Of a stretch of DNA of 64,000 bases, positions 35,464-48,755 are shown piece after piece. Position 1 is the stretch's first letter, and every line of letters starts with the position of its first letter. The stretch is from Malania oleifera. Taxonomy: Eukaryota; Streptophyta; Magnoliopsida; Santalales; Ximeniaceae. Below the pieces are notes generated by a model that worked only from the letters and a program-made list of their open reading frames with translations, had not been told where the DNA came from and made no database searches. The translations under genes were made by a program, and so were the position numbers. The DNA lies in the NCBI RefSeq assembly GCF_029873635.1, contig NC_080421.1:2356001-2420000 (forward strand), read 5' to 3'.

Positions 35464-36160
35464 AAGGTTCTGTTTGGTATAGTTTTTTTTTTTTTTTTTT
35501 TTTTTTCTGTTCTCTTTTTTTGTTTCTCTATGATGAAGAAACATATTATAATTTTTTTAATGTTGTGAGTTTTAAATTTCTGTTGCTGATTTTCAACTAT
35601 TTGCCAAAAAATTGAAGATTAAATTTTATGGTTTTCAGCTATTTTGAAAACTTGTTTCCAAAAATTTTAATATCTAGAAATGGTTTTTTGTATTAAAATA
35701 TTCATTTTATACACTTTTAAATTAAAATCAAAATTAAATGATCACATGAATTTAAATATAATTAAAAAAGAAATATACATAAATTTCAAAAAAAATAATA
35801 TTAATATAGCCAATTACAAAATGCTTCTACTATCTTCAATTGTCATGTTCAATAAACTTTTTATTGTAAAGTAAATTTTGAAAGTAGAGAAATTAAGTAA
35901 AATAATTATAATAAATTTATTTTTATTATAATATTTTTTAAATAGATATTATTTGTAATTTTATTATTTTAATCTTATTTTTATAATATTATTTGATATA
36001 AAGATGAAAAATAAGCGTTTTCGATTAAGTTTTCAATTTGTATTAATTTTATAAATATTAACCAAATAGGTTGTTGATTTCTAACTTTTAGTCTTTATTT
36101 TTAATTTTTGGTTTTCGTTTTCCTAATTTTTGACAGAAACACCAAACCAAATAATCCTGA
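35464..36160. mobile_element. Possible AT-rich MITE-like element
   Basis: The left edge, GTTCTGTTTGGTATAG then a long T run, and the right edge, ACAGAAACACCAAACCAAAT, are partly complementary. The interior is almost pure A and T with no gene. The inverted repeats are short, so the call is weak. Confidence 0.35.
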
Positions 36161-36261
36161 ATTAATTGATCAATTGGGTTCTTAATTTACTAATTCATGC
36201 ATAAAATTAACCCATTCTTTTTTCTTTCTTTTTTTTTTTAAAATATTTGATCTGTATGCAT

Positions 36262-37356
36262 AGGCCTGGCAAAACAGGCGGGCGGGCCAGGTTTGGGCGG
36301 GTCACTAACGGGCCGGGTCATAAACGGGTCGATGTTAAACGGATCACACACATGTAAACCCTAACCCGCCCGTTTATTAAACGGGCAGGTAACGGGTCAC
36401 CCATTTAAAAATATATAATTTTTTTATTCTAAAATTTCATATAAAATGACATTTTTTTAAAAAAAACTACATTTTATTTATTAATTTCTAAATAAAAAGA
36501 AATTAGGGCAAACTGTAAGCAAACAAAGGCATTTAACATTTAGAGTGATGCCTAGTCTACAGAAATTATCAAACTAGAGCTCTCCAATCTTGTGAATGTC
36601 GACAAGAGCCAACCCTATAAAAGCCCCTTGACTAGAAATCCACAAAAAATATCAGAAAAACAACTTTATCCTGCAATAAATGTAGAGGTAGAAATTGATC
36701 CTCAAAAATTCTAGCTTCCCTCTCTTAAATGTGTAACAGATGCACAGATCAAAACTGCGAATGCACAGTACTCTGGTCGGCTGCCGGCTGGTCCTCTGCG
36801 CGCGTCTGTGGATCATTCGCAGGAGACGACGACTGGCAGCCTGATAGGTCCGGCACGTAGCAGCGCACCGGTCACCAGAGGAGAGGTAAGACTGCCGGAC
36901 TGGAGAGGAGAGCTGGAGAGGATTGACTGAGAATCTGAGAGACAGAGAGAGTGAGAGCTGAGAGCCGAGAGCTGAGAGCCGAGAGTCAAGAGGTCAGAGA
37001 CGACCCAGACCGCTAGATGGCTAAATGAGGAGACTGGAGACTGGAGTGGAGAGGCACGGCACGGCTTAGGGTTAGGGTTTTTTTTTTAAGTGTGTGTGAT
37101 TGTGAAGTGTGAACTGTGATTCCGTGAGGCGTGACGCGTGAAGGCTTAAAGAGAGGGGGGCTGAAGCGTGAGAAGCATGAACTGAAGCACAGCGAATTAA
37201 CGGGTCACCCAGCCCAAACCCACTTAACCCGTTTGTAAACGGTTTGACTTGTGACTCGCCTAATTATTAAATGGGTTAACTTTCTTAAACCCGGACCCAT
37301 TTTAAACGGGCGGATCCGGGTGACCCGACGGGTTATGGCCCGTTTTTCCAGGCCTA
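36262..37356. mobile_element. Non-autonomous hAT element carrying a GC-rich insert
   Basis: The left end AGGCCTGGCAAAACAGGCGG and the right end GCCCGTTTTTCCAGGCCTA are inverted repeats of the common plant hAT type. Both sides carry the exact 8-bp duplication GTATGCAT (36254-36261 and 37357-37364). Subterminal regions hold many ACGGGTCA/CGGGTCAC repeats in both orientations. The element is 1095 bp with no transposase. The middle (about 36740-37100) has a quite different composition, with CpG-rich and GAGAGCTGAGAGCC-like words, as if taken from elsewhere. Confidence 0.9.
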
Positions 37357-37364
37357 GTATGCAT

Positions 37365-37962
37365 ATGTATACTTAGTTTGATTGCCAGCCTTGTGATTGG
37401 ACGTCCGGTCTACTCCCCATTGCGCAGATCACTAACCGCTTATGGCTATGATTCTAACTTTCATGCCATTGCACATGTATATATTTTCACCTGCCGTCTT
37501 GGACCGATCACCATGGATTTCCACTTGAGCCCGGTCGGTTCTTGCACGCCGGTCTATGATACCATACTCAAGTCACGTGAGCTTTTCTGGTTTTCTTTTT
37601 TCTCCTCTTTTTTTTCTTATAATTAAATTAGCACGTGTGGTCGAAGATGATTGATTTTATTTACAACTTTAGGGTTTGTGCTATAAAATATTGACTAAAA
37701 ATAAATTTATATAATTAAATAGGATGTGTATCTAAAATTATTATTTTTAACTTAATATTACATAATCATGAATATATTTTTTCATTTTCATTGATTCAAA
37801 CACATGACTTGCATTTTCAAAAGTCATCTCACTTGATTACTATTCAAAAAAATTAAACGGTCTTTCAAGCGTGAACGAAATTTAGTTTGATTTATTAATG
37901 ACAACTTAATTGATACACCTTCTTTAATAATTAATAAACACAACATAAATAACGAGTAAGAA
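37365..37962. other. Intergenic DNA between hAT element and gypsy LTR
   Basis: A moderately GC-rich first half (to about 37590) holds an open frame without a recognisable domain or a natural ATG start. The rest is AT-rich. Nothing is supported as a gene. Confidence 0.4.
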
Positions 37963-40900
37963 TGTCATGCCCCGAACCCCGAAATGGGACCCAAGGGTGA
38001 AAATGTAACCTAACTTGTTCATGTATCATACAAATCACCACAGATACAGTACAATGGATGAGGGTCCGATCCCATGGGGTTCTTAGGCACCCTAAATACA
38101 TCCAAAGACAATCATATACGCAACGAAAAAATGACATTCCATAACAACATATACAGTACCATACCAGAGTCTATACAAGAGTGAAACATGGTCCTATCAA
38201 AACGTACAAACAGGTGCCCAAATACATCTCAGAATGGCAACCCACCAAAAATACAGTCCTAACACTTACCCAAGTGCTAAACACAGTACACCGGCCACTA
38301 CGCTCCCTACACCAGGACGCTAGTTCCGGTTACTCGAACGACCTATAAAAATATACTTACAGTAGGGGTGAGACACCTCTCAGTAAGGAAGAACACAAGT
38401 TATATCGGTGTGTGACATTTGAGTGTTATCATGATACAACATACACGCAGTTAAATGCATTCTAGTACTAATTTTCACTGCATACACGCACCCATACATA
38501 TACACATGATCAGCAATCCCGGTGTCGTCACACCTTTTGGCCTGAAGCCGGCCTGCGACATACGACGTTGGCCCATAGCCAACCCGCGAACACGGTGCCA
38601 TCGGCACATGGCTAGTCCCCGACTCACATGGCATCGTGCTAGCGCATAATTGGTGGATCCATGCCCTTCGGTCTGATCTGTCGGAATAGGCTCACGCCCT
38701 CGGATATAAAGCCGGACACTCTTGCCCACATGACAGGCTATAAAATACATGCCCTCGAATATACAGCTAGACACTCTCAGTACCTGGAACAATTTCAAAA
38801 CCGCATTCCTACTAGCATTTCAACATATCACACACACATGCATGCTCATATAACCAAACAAACCACACCCATTTGGTAATCTAAATCATGATTTTTCAAA
38901 CAAATACAGTTAAATAAGTCAAGGCACTACCATCCCAATATCACAGTATAAATCAACATATATGCACGGTTTTCAACAAAACCAGGGATGCAGCTCGTTG
39001 CCCCATTTTCCCAAAACTGTAATAATGAAAAATCCATAATTTTCCCCATTAGATCCCCCCAAAATGAGTAGCCAAAACACACACAGGACTATGGACCACA
39101 GTTCCATCGAGTCCGATTTCAAAAATAACCAATATAAACATAGTTCCCCCTACCTTTTCCCCGAATAGCAATTCCCGAACTCCAAGGCTCCTAAACAGTG
39201 AACCGAGTTCCAAAACCTACAAATCACATTATAAAATATGCTCACAAGACAGTTACCTACAAAGCTACTGGATTATAATTGAAAACCGAGCCTTACCTCG
39301 ATTTTATGCCAAAACCCAAAAATCTCCGAAACGGGATTCCGATCCGTAGAAATTATAGAGAATCCTTCCATGATCCTCGTGGTAACTTCAGATTCACGAT
39401 TCCAGCAACGATCGATGAAGAAATTTAGAAAGAGAGAGAGAGTAGGGAGAGGTTTAGAGAGAGAGAGAGATAGGATTGAAGTTTTCTTAGTGAGGAAGTA
39501 AAGGAATTTCTATTTATAGCCCTTTGACCTGACCCAATTTGTCGACAAAATGGTGTTCTTGTCGCGAATCGGTGACCTCGTCGACGAATCTAGGATCTTC
39601 GGTTTTTTCGAAACTCCTTAGCTTCTCCTCGTCGATGAGTCTCTGAATTTCATCGACGAGAATAACAAAGGCTTTGTCGACAAAATCTGGCTTCGTCGAC
39701 GAAATATGCCAAATTCCCAATTTGCCCCTCTCTTATTTATTTAAACCCAGTTATCACAGTTCGGGTTCTTACAATCTCCCATCCTTACAAAAATTTCATC
39801 CTCGAAATTTGCCATCTCTCATTCCTAGATTCATACATACAATCGAACCCATATACGAACTACCAACAAGAAACTGGCGACTACTACAACGTAGTCCCAT
39901 CATACATATACACATACATACCCTCACTTATGGTAGAGGAATGTTGTGGTTACATATACAATGGTCTCAGGAGTTCACAATACACACACACACTCCCGAC
40001 GACTAACCACCTATCCCAACCTACAGTAGGATCATGTACAAGTGCTCAAAACAATTGTGGATATTTCCGGTGTATTTTCTTTTCCAATTCCCAAGAAGCC
40101 TCCTCAACCTCGTGGTTTCGCCACAATACCATCACTAACGTATCTTTTTGGTACGAAGCTTCTAAACTTTATGGTCCAGAACCTGAACAGGTATCTTTTC
40201 ATACGCTAAAGTATCCCTAATTTCCAACTTATCATGACTAATAACATATGAAGGATCCAACACGTACCTTCTCAACATGGATACGTGAAACACATCATGA
40301 ACCCTCGAAAGTGCTGGAGGTAATGCAACTTTGTAGGCTACCGGACCCACTCGCTCAAGTACCTCGAATGGTCCGATATACCTCGGGCTCAACTTGCCCT
40401 TCCTCCCAAATCTCATCACCTCTTTCATCAGAGCGATACACAGAAACATCTTACTTCCCATTTCGAACTCTAAATCTTGGCGGCGAACATCTGCATAACT
40501 CTTCTGCCGACTCTGAGCTGATCTAATCCTCTCCAGGATCAAACCCACCTTCTCAGACGTCTGCTGCACAAGTTCAGGTTCTAACACCTGACGTTCACCA
40601 ACTTCATCCCAACACAACGGAGATCGACACCTTCGACCATACAAAGCCTCGAACGGTGTCATCCCGATACTAGACTGGAAGCAATTATTATAAAAGAACT
40701 CTACAAGTGGCATAAACCGTATCCAGCTACCACCGAAGTCCAACACACACGCTCGCAACATATTTTCCAAATTCTATATCGTCATCTTCGACTGTCCATT
40801 AGTCTGGGGGTGGAACGTTGTACTGAAAGTAAGCTTCATCCCCAATGCCTGCTGCAAGCTCATCCAAAATCGAGAAGTAAACCTCGGATCCCGATCCGAT

Positions 40901-41740
40901 ACTATGGACACCGGTACTCCGTGCATTCTCACAATCTCATGCACATACAAATATGCTAACCTACTCAAAGGATAGCTAAATTTCATCGGTATGAAATGAG
41001 CAAATTTCGTCAATCTATCAACGATCACCCAAATAGCATTCTGCCTGTGAAGTACTGGCGACAATCCTGTCAAAAAATCCATAGAAATATGCTCCCATTT
41101 CCACACCAGAATAGGCAAAGGCTGCAATGGCCTTGCCGGCCTCTGATGTTCAGCTTTCACCTGCTGACACGTTAAACACTGCTCCACGAACTGAGCAATC
41201 TGCCTCTTCATACCAGACCACTAGAAGGTCTCACGCAAGTCCCTATACATCTGTGTACTACCAGGATGTACCGTATACAAAGAACGATGCGCCTCCTCTA
41301 GAAAAGTCCTTCTGATCTCATCATCGTTCGGAACACACAGTCTGGTCCCAAACCTCAATACACCCCCTTCAGAGATGTTAAGCTTTGCAGTCAGTCCCTG
41401 CATACCTTTTCCATCACCTCTTCTAACTCTGCATCACTAGCCTGCGCGGCCTTTATACGCGCAAATAAAGTCGGCTGGACCACAAGACCAGCAAGTTAAG
41501 CCTAATGATCACCAACCACCAACTCTATACCTGAGCTCTCCAAATCCCATCTGATGTGACACTGAGTTACAACCGTAGATATAGTTGTAGGCCCTGACTT
41601 CCAACTTAACGCATCAGCTACAACATTAGCCTTCCCTGGGTGATAACTAATCATGTAATCGTAGTCCTTGATCAACTCAAGCCACCGTATCTGCCTCATG
41701 TTCAACTCCTTCTGGGTGAAGAAATATCTAAGGCTCTTAT
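37963..41740 (-). mobile_element. Ty3/gypsy element A (broken), 3' LTR and 3' part
   Basis: The 3' LTR (family L2) is 37963-39773, starting TGTAAGAACCCGAAC on the minus strand, with a palindrome array at 39538-39712 and a TATA near 39515. A purine-rich tract follows. Going upstream on the minus strand are the integrase C-terminal region (40770-40162, KGKLSPRYIGPFEVLERVG and [11 protein letters not shown]), the integrase core ([19 protein letters not shown], 41211-40774), its zinc-binding region (41403-41221), and the end of RNase H ([13 protein letters not shown]). These are typical of Del/Tekay-like chromoviruses. Element B's LTR meets it inside RNase H. It is incomplete and broken in several places. 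Confidence 0.85.
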
Positions 41741-42714
41741 TGTAACGACCCCGACCTGCAACGTGGGCCCGAAGTGCTACTTTAGTGATGTCAGTGTACC
41801 TGATACCTTATTCATCAAATATAAAACACACGTATGCAGCGGAAATAAAATATAAAATCCTCAAATTACATTACCAGAGTTCTAACTATCTTTATATACA
41901 AATATATCCATTTCCACATAACTACATCCCATAAAACTAAACAAAAATAAAATCTCTATCTACACACTACCTACATAAAATTTATATCACTAGCTCGGCT
42001 CCTCTAGCCAGCTAGACCCGATCTCTCGGATTCCCTAAAAAGACAGTTTGTAAAATAGGGGTGAGACACAACTCAGTAAGGGAAAGAATAAGTTAATGTC
42101 AGTGTGTGGCCAACATGTATTTAGTGTACAAAAAATAACTAGTTCACTAAATAGATAAACACATTTATGAAAATATTCTTAATTTACACTCACACGCACA
42201 ATTAGCTGAGGATAGGGAAGATTACCCGTCCATACAAGTAACTTCCCTCTGTTATAGTACCATTACTGCTACTAGGGCACTCACCTTTCTCAACAAGCTC
42301 TCGAAGTTATCTTATTGATTAACCGTATTCACATAAATTAACAAATATGCATATAAGACACTCCCTGTGACAAACATGCGATTTATATCCCCATGGCACA
42401 GGTTGTGCCGCTCGAAAGCTGGATTAAGCCTGGGTGATCAGCCCAAACAAAGTTAAAAATAACATCTTCTGCAAACACATCTGCAGGCATTCACGACAAA
42501 GCTGCAGGTCCGACTCCCTTACTTCAACCTCACGTAGGTAGTCGACTGGACCCCCTACACTTCTATCCGGACAGTGTGGGTGCACATGGTCTAACAAGCA
42601 ATGGTACCGTGCTCACAATACACTGGTCCCCAGGGTTCCTAAAGCATATCATGCAATTTAGATAATAGAACTCACCATTTAAAACGTTAATTCACATATA
42701 TTTCCCGTTATTCC

Positions 42715-42840
42715 AAAAACTTGGCCCTCGGCCACAAAACACAATTCGGCATATAACTATCAATTAAAACTCAGCCCTCGGCCGTCAAATAATAATCATG
42801 GCCCTTGGCCAATCAAACAATACCCAGCCACCGGCCATTA
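42715..42840. repeat. Short tandem GGCCCTCGGCC repeats in the LB LTR
   Basis: Four or so units built on GGCCCTCGGCCA alternate with CAAA/AATT spacers. The same block, inverted, is in the other LB copy near 47240-47370. Confidence 0.75.
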
Positions 42841-43787
42841 ATTCAAACACATGCATTTCATAAACAATTCTAGTATTTTCACAAGCATTTCCAGTATTTC
42901 TTAACCAATTCAGTATTTCAAAAACAATTCAGTATTTCAAAATCCCAAATCTAGATATACAATAATTCATACAAATTAAATCATCTGCCACATGATTTTT
43001 CACATTTTAACAAATCCATATAAACAAACAAGTTTTCCACCGTTCATTTTATTCAAAAATATCATACCATATATCCTAAGTTTGTAAAATCCATTTTGAA
43101 CAGTTGGTTTCCAAAATATCTTTTAAATTCCCAAATGAATAAATAAATAAGTATATTTATATAAACATAACAATTTAATTGATTCAAATTTCATAAAATT
43201 ACTAACTTAACTTATTCCCCTTACCTGATTCTTGAAAAGCACGATAAAATTCCGGCCTACATCCCACGATGTTCAAAACCCTTGAAATCTTGAAATTCAA
43301 ATTTCACCATATTATTCGTCATAATTCCTAGAGTAACTTTTCCTAAAATTTCCCTAAGTTTTGAATACCCTAAATAGCCTAATAAAAGTCTAAATTATCA
43401 AATTTACCCTCGATATAGGATTGGTACCCTGGACCTCCGATTCGAAAACTCGCTCTGGTTAGATTGTAGAAAATCTCTCCATGAGTCTCTTGGCAATTTT
43501 CGTTCGTTAATGGGGCTTATAATTTAAGAGAAATTGAGATAAGTTTGAAATTTGGCCTTATCCCAGGAGATATGCCTACGCCGCTTCCATGACAAATCCG
43601 CTCCAGTAGAAATGTCGGTGGCGACGAGTAGAGTCCAATGGTATTTTTGAATTTTTGATCGGCCGAATAACAGAGACGAGATGGAGGAGAGTGGGAGAGA
43701 GGAGATGAGGGACACATTAAGCTGTCTATGCAGAATGAAAATGAAAAAGAAAATGTTTCCTAAAGGATTATCCTTCACGAAACCTTA

Positions 43788-43788
43788 A

Positions 43789-43822
<34 letters not shown>
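43788..43822. repeat. (TA)n microsatellite
   Basis: A run of TA repeats in the U3 part of the LB LTR, followed by a long AT-only tract. Confidence 0.95.
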
Positions 43823-43828
<6 letters not shown>

Positions 43829-46317
43829 TATTTAATTAATAATAATTAATTAATATATTTTTTAAAATTTTACTTTTTATTTCAATTAAATTTTAATTTT
43901 TTTAATAATAAATTTTTTTAATTTTTAAAATTTTTAAATTTTAAATTTTATAATTTTTTTTTGGATCATTACATTCTTCCCTCCTTACAAAAATTTCGTC
44001 CTCGAAATTTGTTAACTATTACCAATTATCTCCTTAATTCACGATCCCTATTTACAAAAGAGTCGGTAGCCACCCATATAGTGGCCCCATCCCACGTTTA
44101 TTAACTAGCCTCATTTATGGCGGAGGAATACCGTGGTTATAATGCTGCCTTTGAGAAATTACAACAATCATAATAAATTTTCCCAAAGACTATCCATAAT
44201 TAAAACTATACACAACTAAGCACACAACCTACTCTAATCCCTCTACATACAACCATACCTTTACCCATCTGGTACCAGCCCTCGCTGAACAGCTGCGGGT
44301 ACTTTTGGTGTATTTTCGTTTCTAACTCCCAAGAAACCTCCTCAACTGCATGATTTCGCCATAGCACCTTTACTAATGGTATATCCTTAGTAGTAGTTCC
44401 TGTATTTTTCGATCCAAAATCTGAACTAGTACCCCCTTGTATGCTAAAGTATCCCTGATCTTCAACGACTCATAACTAATCACATGTGAGGGGTCTGGAA
44501 CGTACCTCCTCAACATGGACACGTGAAACACATCCTGTATCCTAAACAACGTTGGGGGTAGTGCTATCCTGTACACTGCCAAACCAATTCTCTCCAGAAT
44601 CTCGAACGGTCCAATGTATCTAGGGCTCAGCTTGCCCTTTTTTCCATACCTCATCACCCCCTTCATCGGAGCAATCTTCAGGAATATCATATCACCTACT
44701 TTGAATTCTAGCTCTCGTTGGCGAGTATGCACATAACTCTTATGCCGACTCTAGGCTGCCTTGATCCTTTCCCTGATAAGTTCAACCTTTGCAGAGGCCT
44801 ACTGAACAAGTTCTGGTCCCAAAATATGCCGCTTGCCTACTTCATCCCAGTACAATGGAGATCGGCACCGACGACTATATAAAGCCTTATATGGTGCCAT
44901 TCCAATGCTGACTTGGTGACTGTTATTGTATGCAAACTCAACCAACGGCAGATATCGAATCCAGCTGCCTTCAAAATCTAACACACATGCCCGTAGCATA
45001 TCCTCGAGAATTTCAATAATTCGTTCAGAATGTCCACTCGTTTGAGGGTGAAATGCAGTGCTAAAAGTGAGTTGAGAATGCTCCCTACAAACTCTTCCAG
45101 AAACAGGAAGTGAACCGCGGATCCCGATCTGAAACGATGGACACGGGCACGCCATGTATTCTGACTATCTCCTGAACATGGAGTTTTTCCAACTTATCCA
45201 TGGAATAACTGTTCTAACCAAAATGAAATGGGCAGTCTTCGTCAATCTGTCAACCACTACCTATATGGCATTCTGCCCATGCAATGCTGAAGGCAATCCC
45301 GATACAAAGTCCATCGAGATATGCTCCCACTTCCACATAGGGATGTCATGTGGTTGAAGTGGTGCCGCTGGCCTCTGGTGTTTAGTCTTCACCTGCTGAC
45401 ATGTCAAGCACTGACCCATAAATTTAGCAATTTCCCTCTTCATGTTACTCCACCAGAACGATTCTCGCAAGTCTCTATACATCTTCGCGCTACCTGGGTG
45501 AATAGTATAGAGAGAACGGTGAGCTTCCTCCAGAATCATCCTTTTTTATCTCTGCGTCATCTGGCACACATAATCGAGTGTGAAATCTGAAAACTTCATC
45601 CTCAGCAACATTAAAGTCTATGGCTACTCATCTTGTATCTTCTCTACAATCTCCATCAACTCTGTATCTTTCAACTGAGCTGTTCTGATTCTCTCCTGTA
45701 AAGTTGGTTGAACCATCAGACTAGAAATGAACCCCTAATGATTCCTTTCTACCAATTCTACATCCAAACACTCTAGGTCCATCACGATATGATGAGAAGC
45801 CATAACTGCTGAGGCTGGCGTACCCCCAGATTTCCGATTCAATGCATCGGCTACCACCTTTCCCTTTCCTTGGTGATAGCTAATGGTGTAGTCGTAATCC
45901 TTTATCAACTCGAGCCATCTGCACTGCCTCATATTCAACTCCTCCTGGGTGAAGAAATACTTGAGACTCTTATAGTCAGTAAAGATCTTGCACCTTACAC
46001 CATAAAGGTAGTGTCGCCAGATCTTCAATGCAAACACAATTGCTGCCACCTCCAAGTCGTGCGTAGGATAATTCTTTTCATACTCTTTCAACTGATGAGA
46101 TGCATATGCAATGACTTTCCCTTGCTGCATTAGAACACAACCAAGTCCCTTCTTTGATGTGTCACTGTAAATAACAAATCCACCCTCACTTGATGGAAGG
46201 GCCAACACTGGGGTAGTGACTAGACGCAACTTCAATTCCTAGAAGCTCTGTTTATATTCGTCGGTCCAGTCAAACTTAACATTCTTTCTCGTAAGTCGTG
46301 TCAAAGACCCTAATAAT

Positions 46318-46341
46318 CTGAAGGATTTAAGAATCCTTCAG
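46318..46341. repeat. 24-bp palindrome at an inversion junction
   Basis: CTGAAGGATT and AATCCTTCAG are perfectly complementary arms around TAAG. The palindrome sits where the minus-strand element B ends and an LTR of the same family in the opposite orientation begins. Confidence 0.85.
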
Positions 46342-48326
46342 GCGTGAGTCACTGTAGAGAGCTCTTGTAGCTCCTCGTCCCCTCTCTCCCATTCTCCTCC
46401 ATCTCGTCTCTGTTATTCGACCGATCAAAAATCTGAAAATATCGTTGGGCTCTACTCGCCACCACAGAAAATTCTACTGGAGTGGATCTTTCATGGGAGC
46501 GGTGTAAGCATATCTCCTGAGGTAAGGCCAAATCTCAGACTTACCTCAATTTCTCTTAAACCATAAGCCCCATTAACGAACGAAAATTGTCAGGAGACTC
46601 GTGGGGAGATTCTCTATAATCTAGCTGGAGCAAGTTTTCGAATCAGAGCTCCGGGGTACCAATCCTAAATTAGGAGTAAATTTGATAATTTAGGCTTTTA
46701 TTAGGCTATTTAGGGTATTCAAAACTTATGAAAATTTTATGGAAAGTTACTTTAGGAATTATGACGAATAATATGGTGAAATTTGAATTTCAGGGTTTAG
46801 GGGTTTTTGAACGTCTGGGGCATAGGCCGGGGTATTAGCGGGCTTTTTTAGGAATCAGGTAAGGGGATTAAGTTAACTCAGTAATTTTATGAAAATTGAA
46901 TCAATTAAATTGTTATATTTATATAAATTTATTTATTTATTTATTCATTTGGGAATTGAAAGGCTATTTTGGAAACTAACTGTTCAAAATAGATTTTACA
47001 AACTTAGGATATATGGTATGATATTTTTGAATAAATTGAACGGTGGAAAGCTTGTTTGTTTATATGGATTTTTTAAAATGTAGAAAATCGTGTGGCAGAT
47101 GATTTAATTTGTATGGATTATTGTATATCTGGATTTGGGATTCTAAAGTACTGAATTGTCTGTCAAATACTGAATTTGTTGAGAAATACTGGAAATGCTT
47201 GTGAAAATACTGGAACTATTTATGAAATGCAGGAGTTTGAACTAACGGCCAATGGCCGGGTGTTATTTGATTGGCCAAGGGCCAGGATTATTATTTGATG
47301 GCCGAGGGCCGAGTTTTAATTGATGGCTATATGTCAGGTTATATTTTGTGGTCGAGGGCCAGGTGTTTGGAATAACATGAAATATATATGAATTAATATT
47401 TTAAATGGTGATTTTCTATTATCTAAATTGCATGATATGCTTTAGGAACCCTGGGGACCAGTGTATTGTGAGCACGGTATCGTTGCTAGTTAGACCACGT
47501 GCACCCACACTGTCTGGATAGAAGTGTAGGGGTCTAGCCAACTGCCTGCATGAGGTTGAAGTAAGGGCATCGGACCTACAACTTTGCTGTGGATGCCTGC
47601 AAATGTGTTTGCAGAGGATGTTATATTTGACTTTGTTTGGGCTAATCACTCGAGCTTAGTCCAGCCTTCGGGCCGCATAACCTGTGCCATGGGGATGTAA
47701 ATGACGTGTTTGTCACAAGGAGTGTCTTATATGCATATTTGTTAATTTATGTTAATACAGTTAATTAATAAGATAATTTCGAGGGCTTACAGAAAAGGTG
47801 AGTGCCCTGGTAGCAGTAATGGTACTAGAGCAGAGGGAAGCTACTTGTATGGGTGGGTAATCTCCCTATCTTCGGCTAATTGTGTGTGTGAGTGTAAAAT
47901 AAGAATGTTTTCATAAATGTGTTTATCTGTTTAGTAAACTGGTTATTTTTCTGTACACTAAATGCATGCTAGCCACACACTGAAATTAACTTAGTCTTTC
48001 CCTTATTGAGCTGTGCCTCACCCCTACTTTACAAACTGTCTTTTCAGGAAATCCTAGAGATCGGGTCTAGCGGGCTAGAGGTGTAAATTTATGTAGGTAG
48101 TGCATAGATAGAGATTTTATTTTTGTTTAGTTTTATGGGATGTAATTATGTGAGGATGGATATATTTGTGTATAAAGATAGTTAGAACTGTGATAATGTA
48201 ATTTGGGGATTTTATATTTTATTTCTATTGCATATGTGTGTTTTATATTTGATGAATAAGGTATCAGGTACACTAACGTCACTAAAGTAGCACTCTGGGC
48301 CCACGTGGCGGGTTGAGGTCGTTACA
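46342..48326 (+). mobile_element. LB-family LTR in inverted orientation
   Basis: It is an inverted relative of the LTR at 41741-43973; for instance GTCTCTGTTATTCGACCGATC here matches the reverse complement of 43660-43680. It ends GGTTGAGGTCGTTACA. Splice-like sites ATCAGGTAAGGGG (46856) and CTGTCTTTTCAGG (48042) match those of other LTRs. The 5' start is not visible. Confidence 0.8.
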
Positions 48327-48755
48327 GGTGGTGTTAGAGCCAATACCCAGCCGGAAGTGTGATGAGATTCACATCGCCTAGGTTTGGAAATATGGGTTCG
48401 CAATGAGGACGTTGCGTTCTATAAGTGAGGGAGAATGTGATACCTCATGGATGAAAGACTTAAAAGATTAGATGTTACTACCCATATCAACAAGGTGCAC
48501 CTTTCTTTTCGGGATCTTTCCCATAAGAACTTCATAGTTAAGCGTGCTTGGCTTGGAGCAATCTTGGGATGGGTGACCACCTGGGAAGTTTTCTCAGGAA
48601 GTGTGTAAGTGAGGACAAAACACAGTGAAAAGAACATGCGTTGGTTTGTGGGACCAGTCATTAGTCTGATAAGGCAACCCCCCCCCCGGTTGTCTGGTCC
48701 AGGTGGAGGAGGAGAGACGCAGTGCTCCCTGACAGACCCAGGTTGGGGCGTTACA
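48327..48755 (+). mobile_element. Cassandra-like TRIM: internal region and 3' LTR
   Basis: A primer-binding-site-like TGGTGTTAGAGCC lies at 48329-48341. A short non-coding internal region ends in the polypurine tract AGTGAGGGAGAA, and an LTR of 320 bp follows (48436-48755, TGTGATACCTC to GGGGCGTTACA). The LTR contains a 5S-rRNA-like segment, the hallmark of Cassandra TRIMs. Where the other LTR would be expected there is instead the end of a gypsy LB LTR. Confidence 0.8.
48510..48605 (+). other. 5S rRNA-derived segment within the Cassandra-like LTR
   Basis: The words CCCATAAGAACTTCATAGTT, AAGCGTGCTTGGC and GGGATGGGTGACC, then CTGGGAAG, follow plant 5S rRNA in order. They include the box A-like AGTTAAGCGTGCTTGGC and box C-like GATGGGTGACC of its internal polymerase III promoter. 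It is part of a mobile element, not an rRNA gene. Confidence 0.88.

Larger units (their letters stand above)
41741..46317 (-). mobile_element. Ty3/gypsy element B (broken), nested in element A
   Basis: Its 3' LTR is 41741-43973 (TGTAACGACC to GGATCATTACA on the plus strand), preceded on the minus strand by a polypurine tract. Internal parts in minus-strand order are RNase H (46235-45735, [20 protein letters not shown]), integrase (45539-44799) and integrase C-terminal region (44732-44373, [19 protein letters not shown]). It resembles elements A and C but its LTR is a different family (LB), without the TTCGTCGACGAA array. It lies within A's RNase H region. It is incomplete, with several breaks. 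Confidence 0.85.

Noticed and set aside
37378-37626. 82-codon open frame after the hAT element
   Set aside because: It has no ATG at its start, no recognisable domain and no splice context, so support is insufficient.
38380-38879. Several overlapping open frames on both strands
   Set aside because: They lie within the 3' LTR of gypsy element A and show no domain.
48510-48605. A real 5S rRNA gene
   Set aside because: The sequence is diverged, lacks the ends of 5S rRNA, and lies within TG...CA LTR borders as in Cassandra elements.
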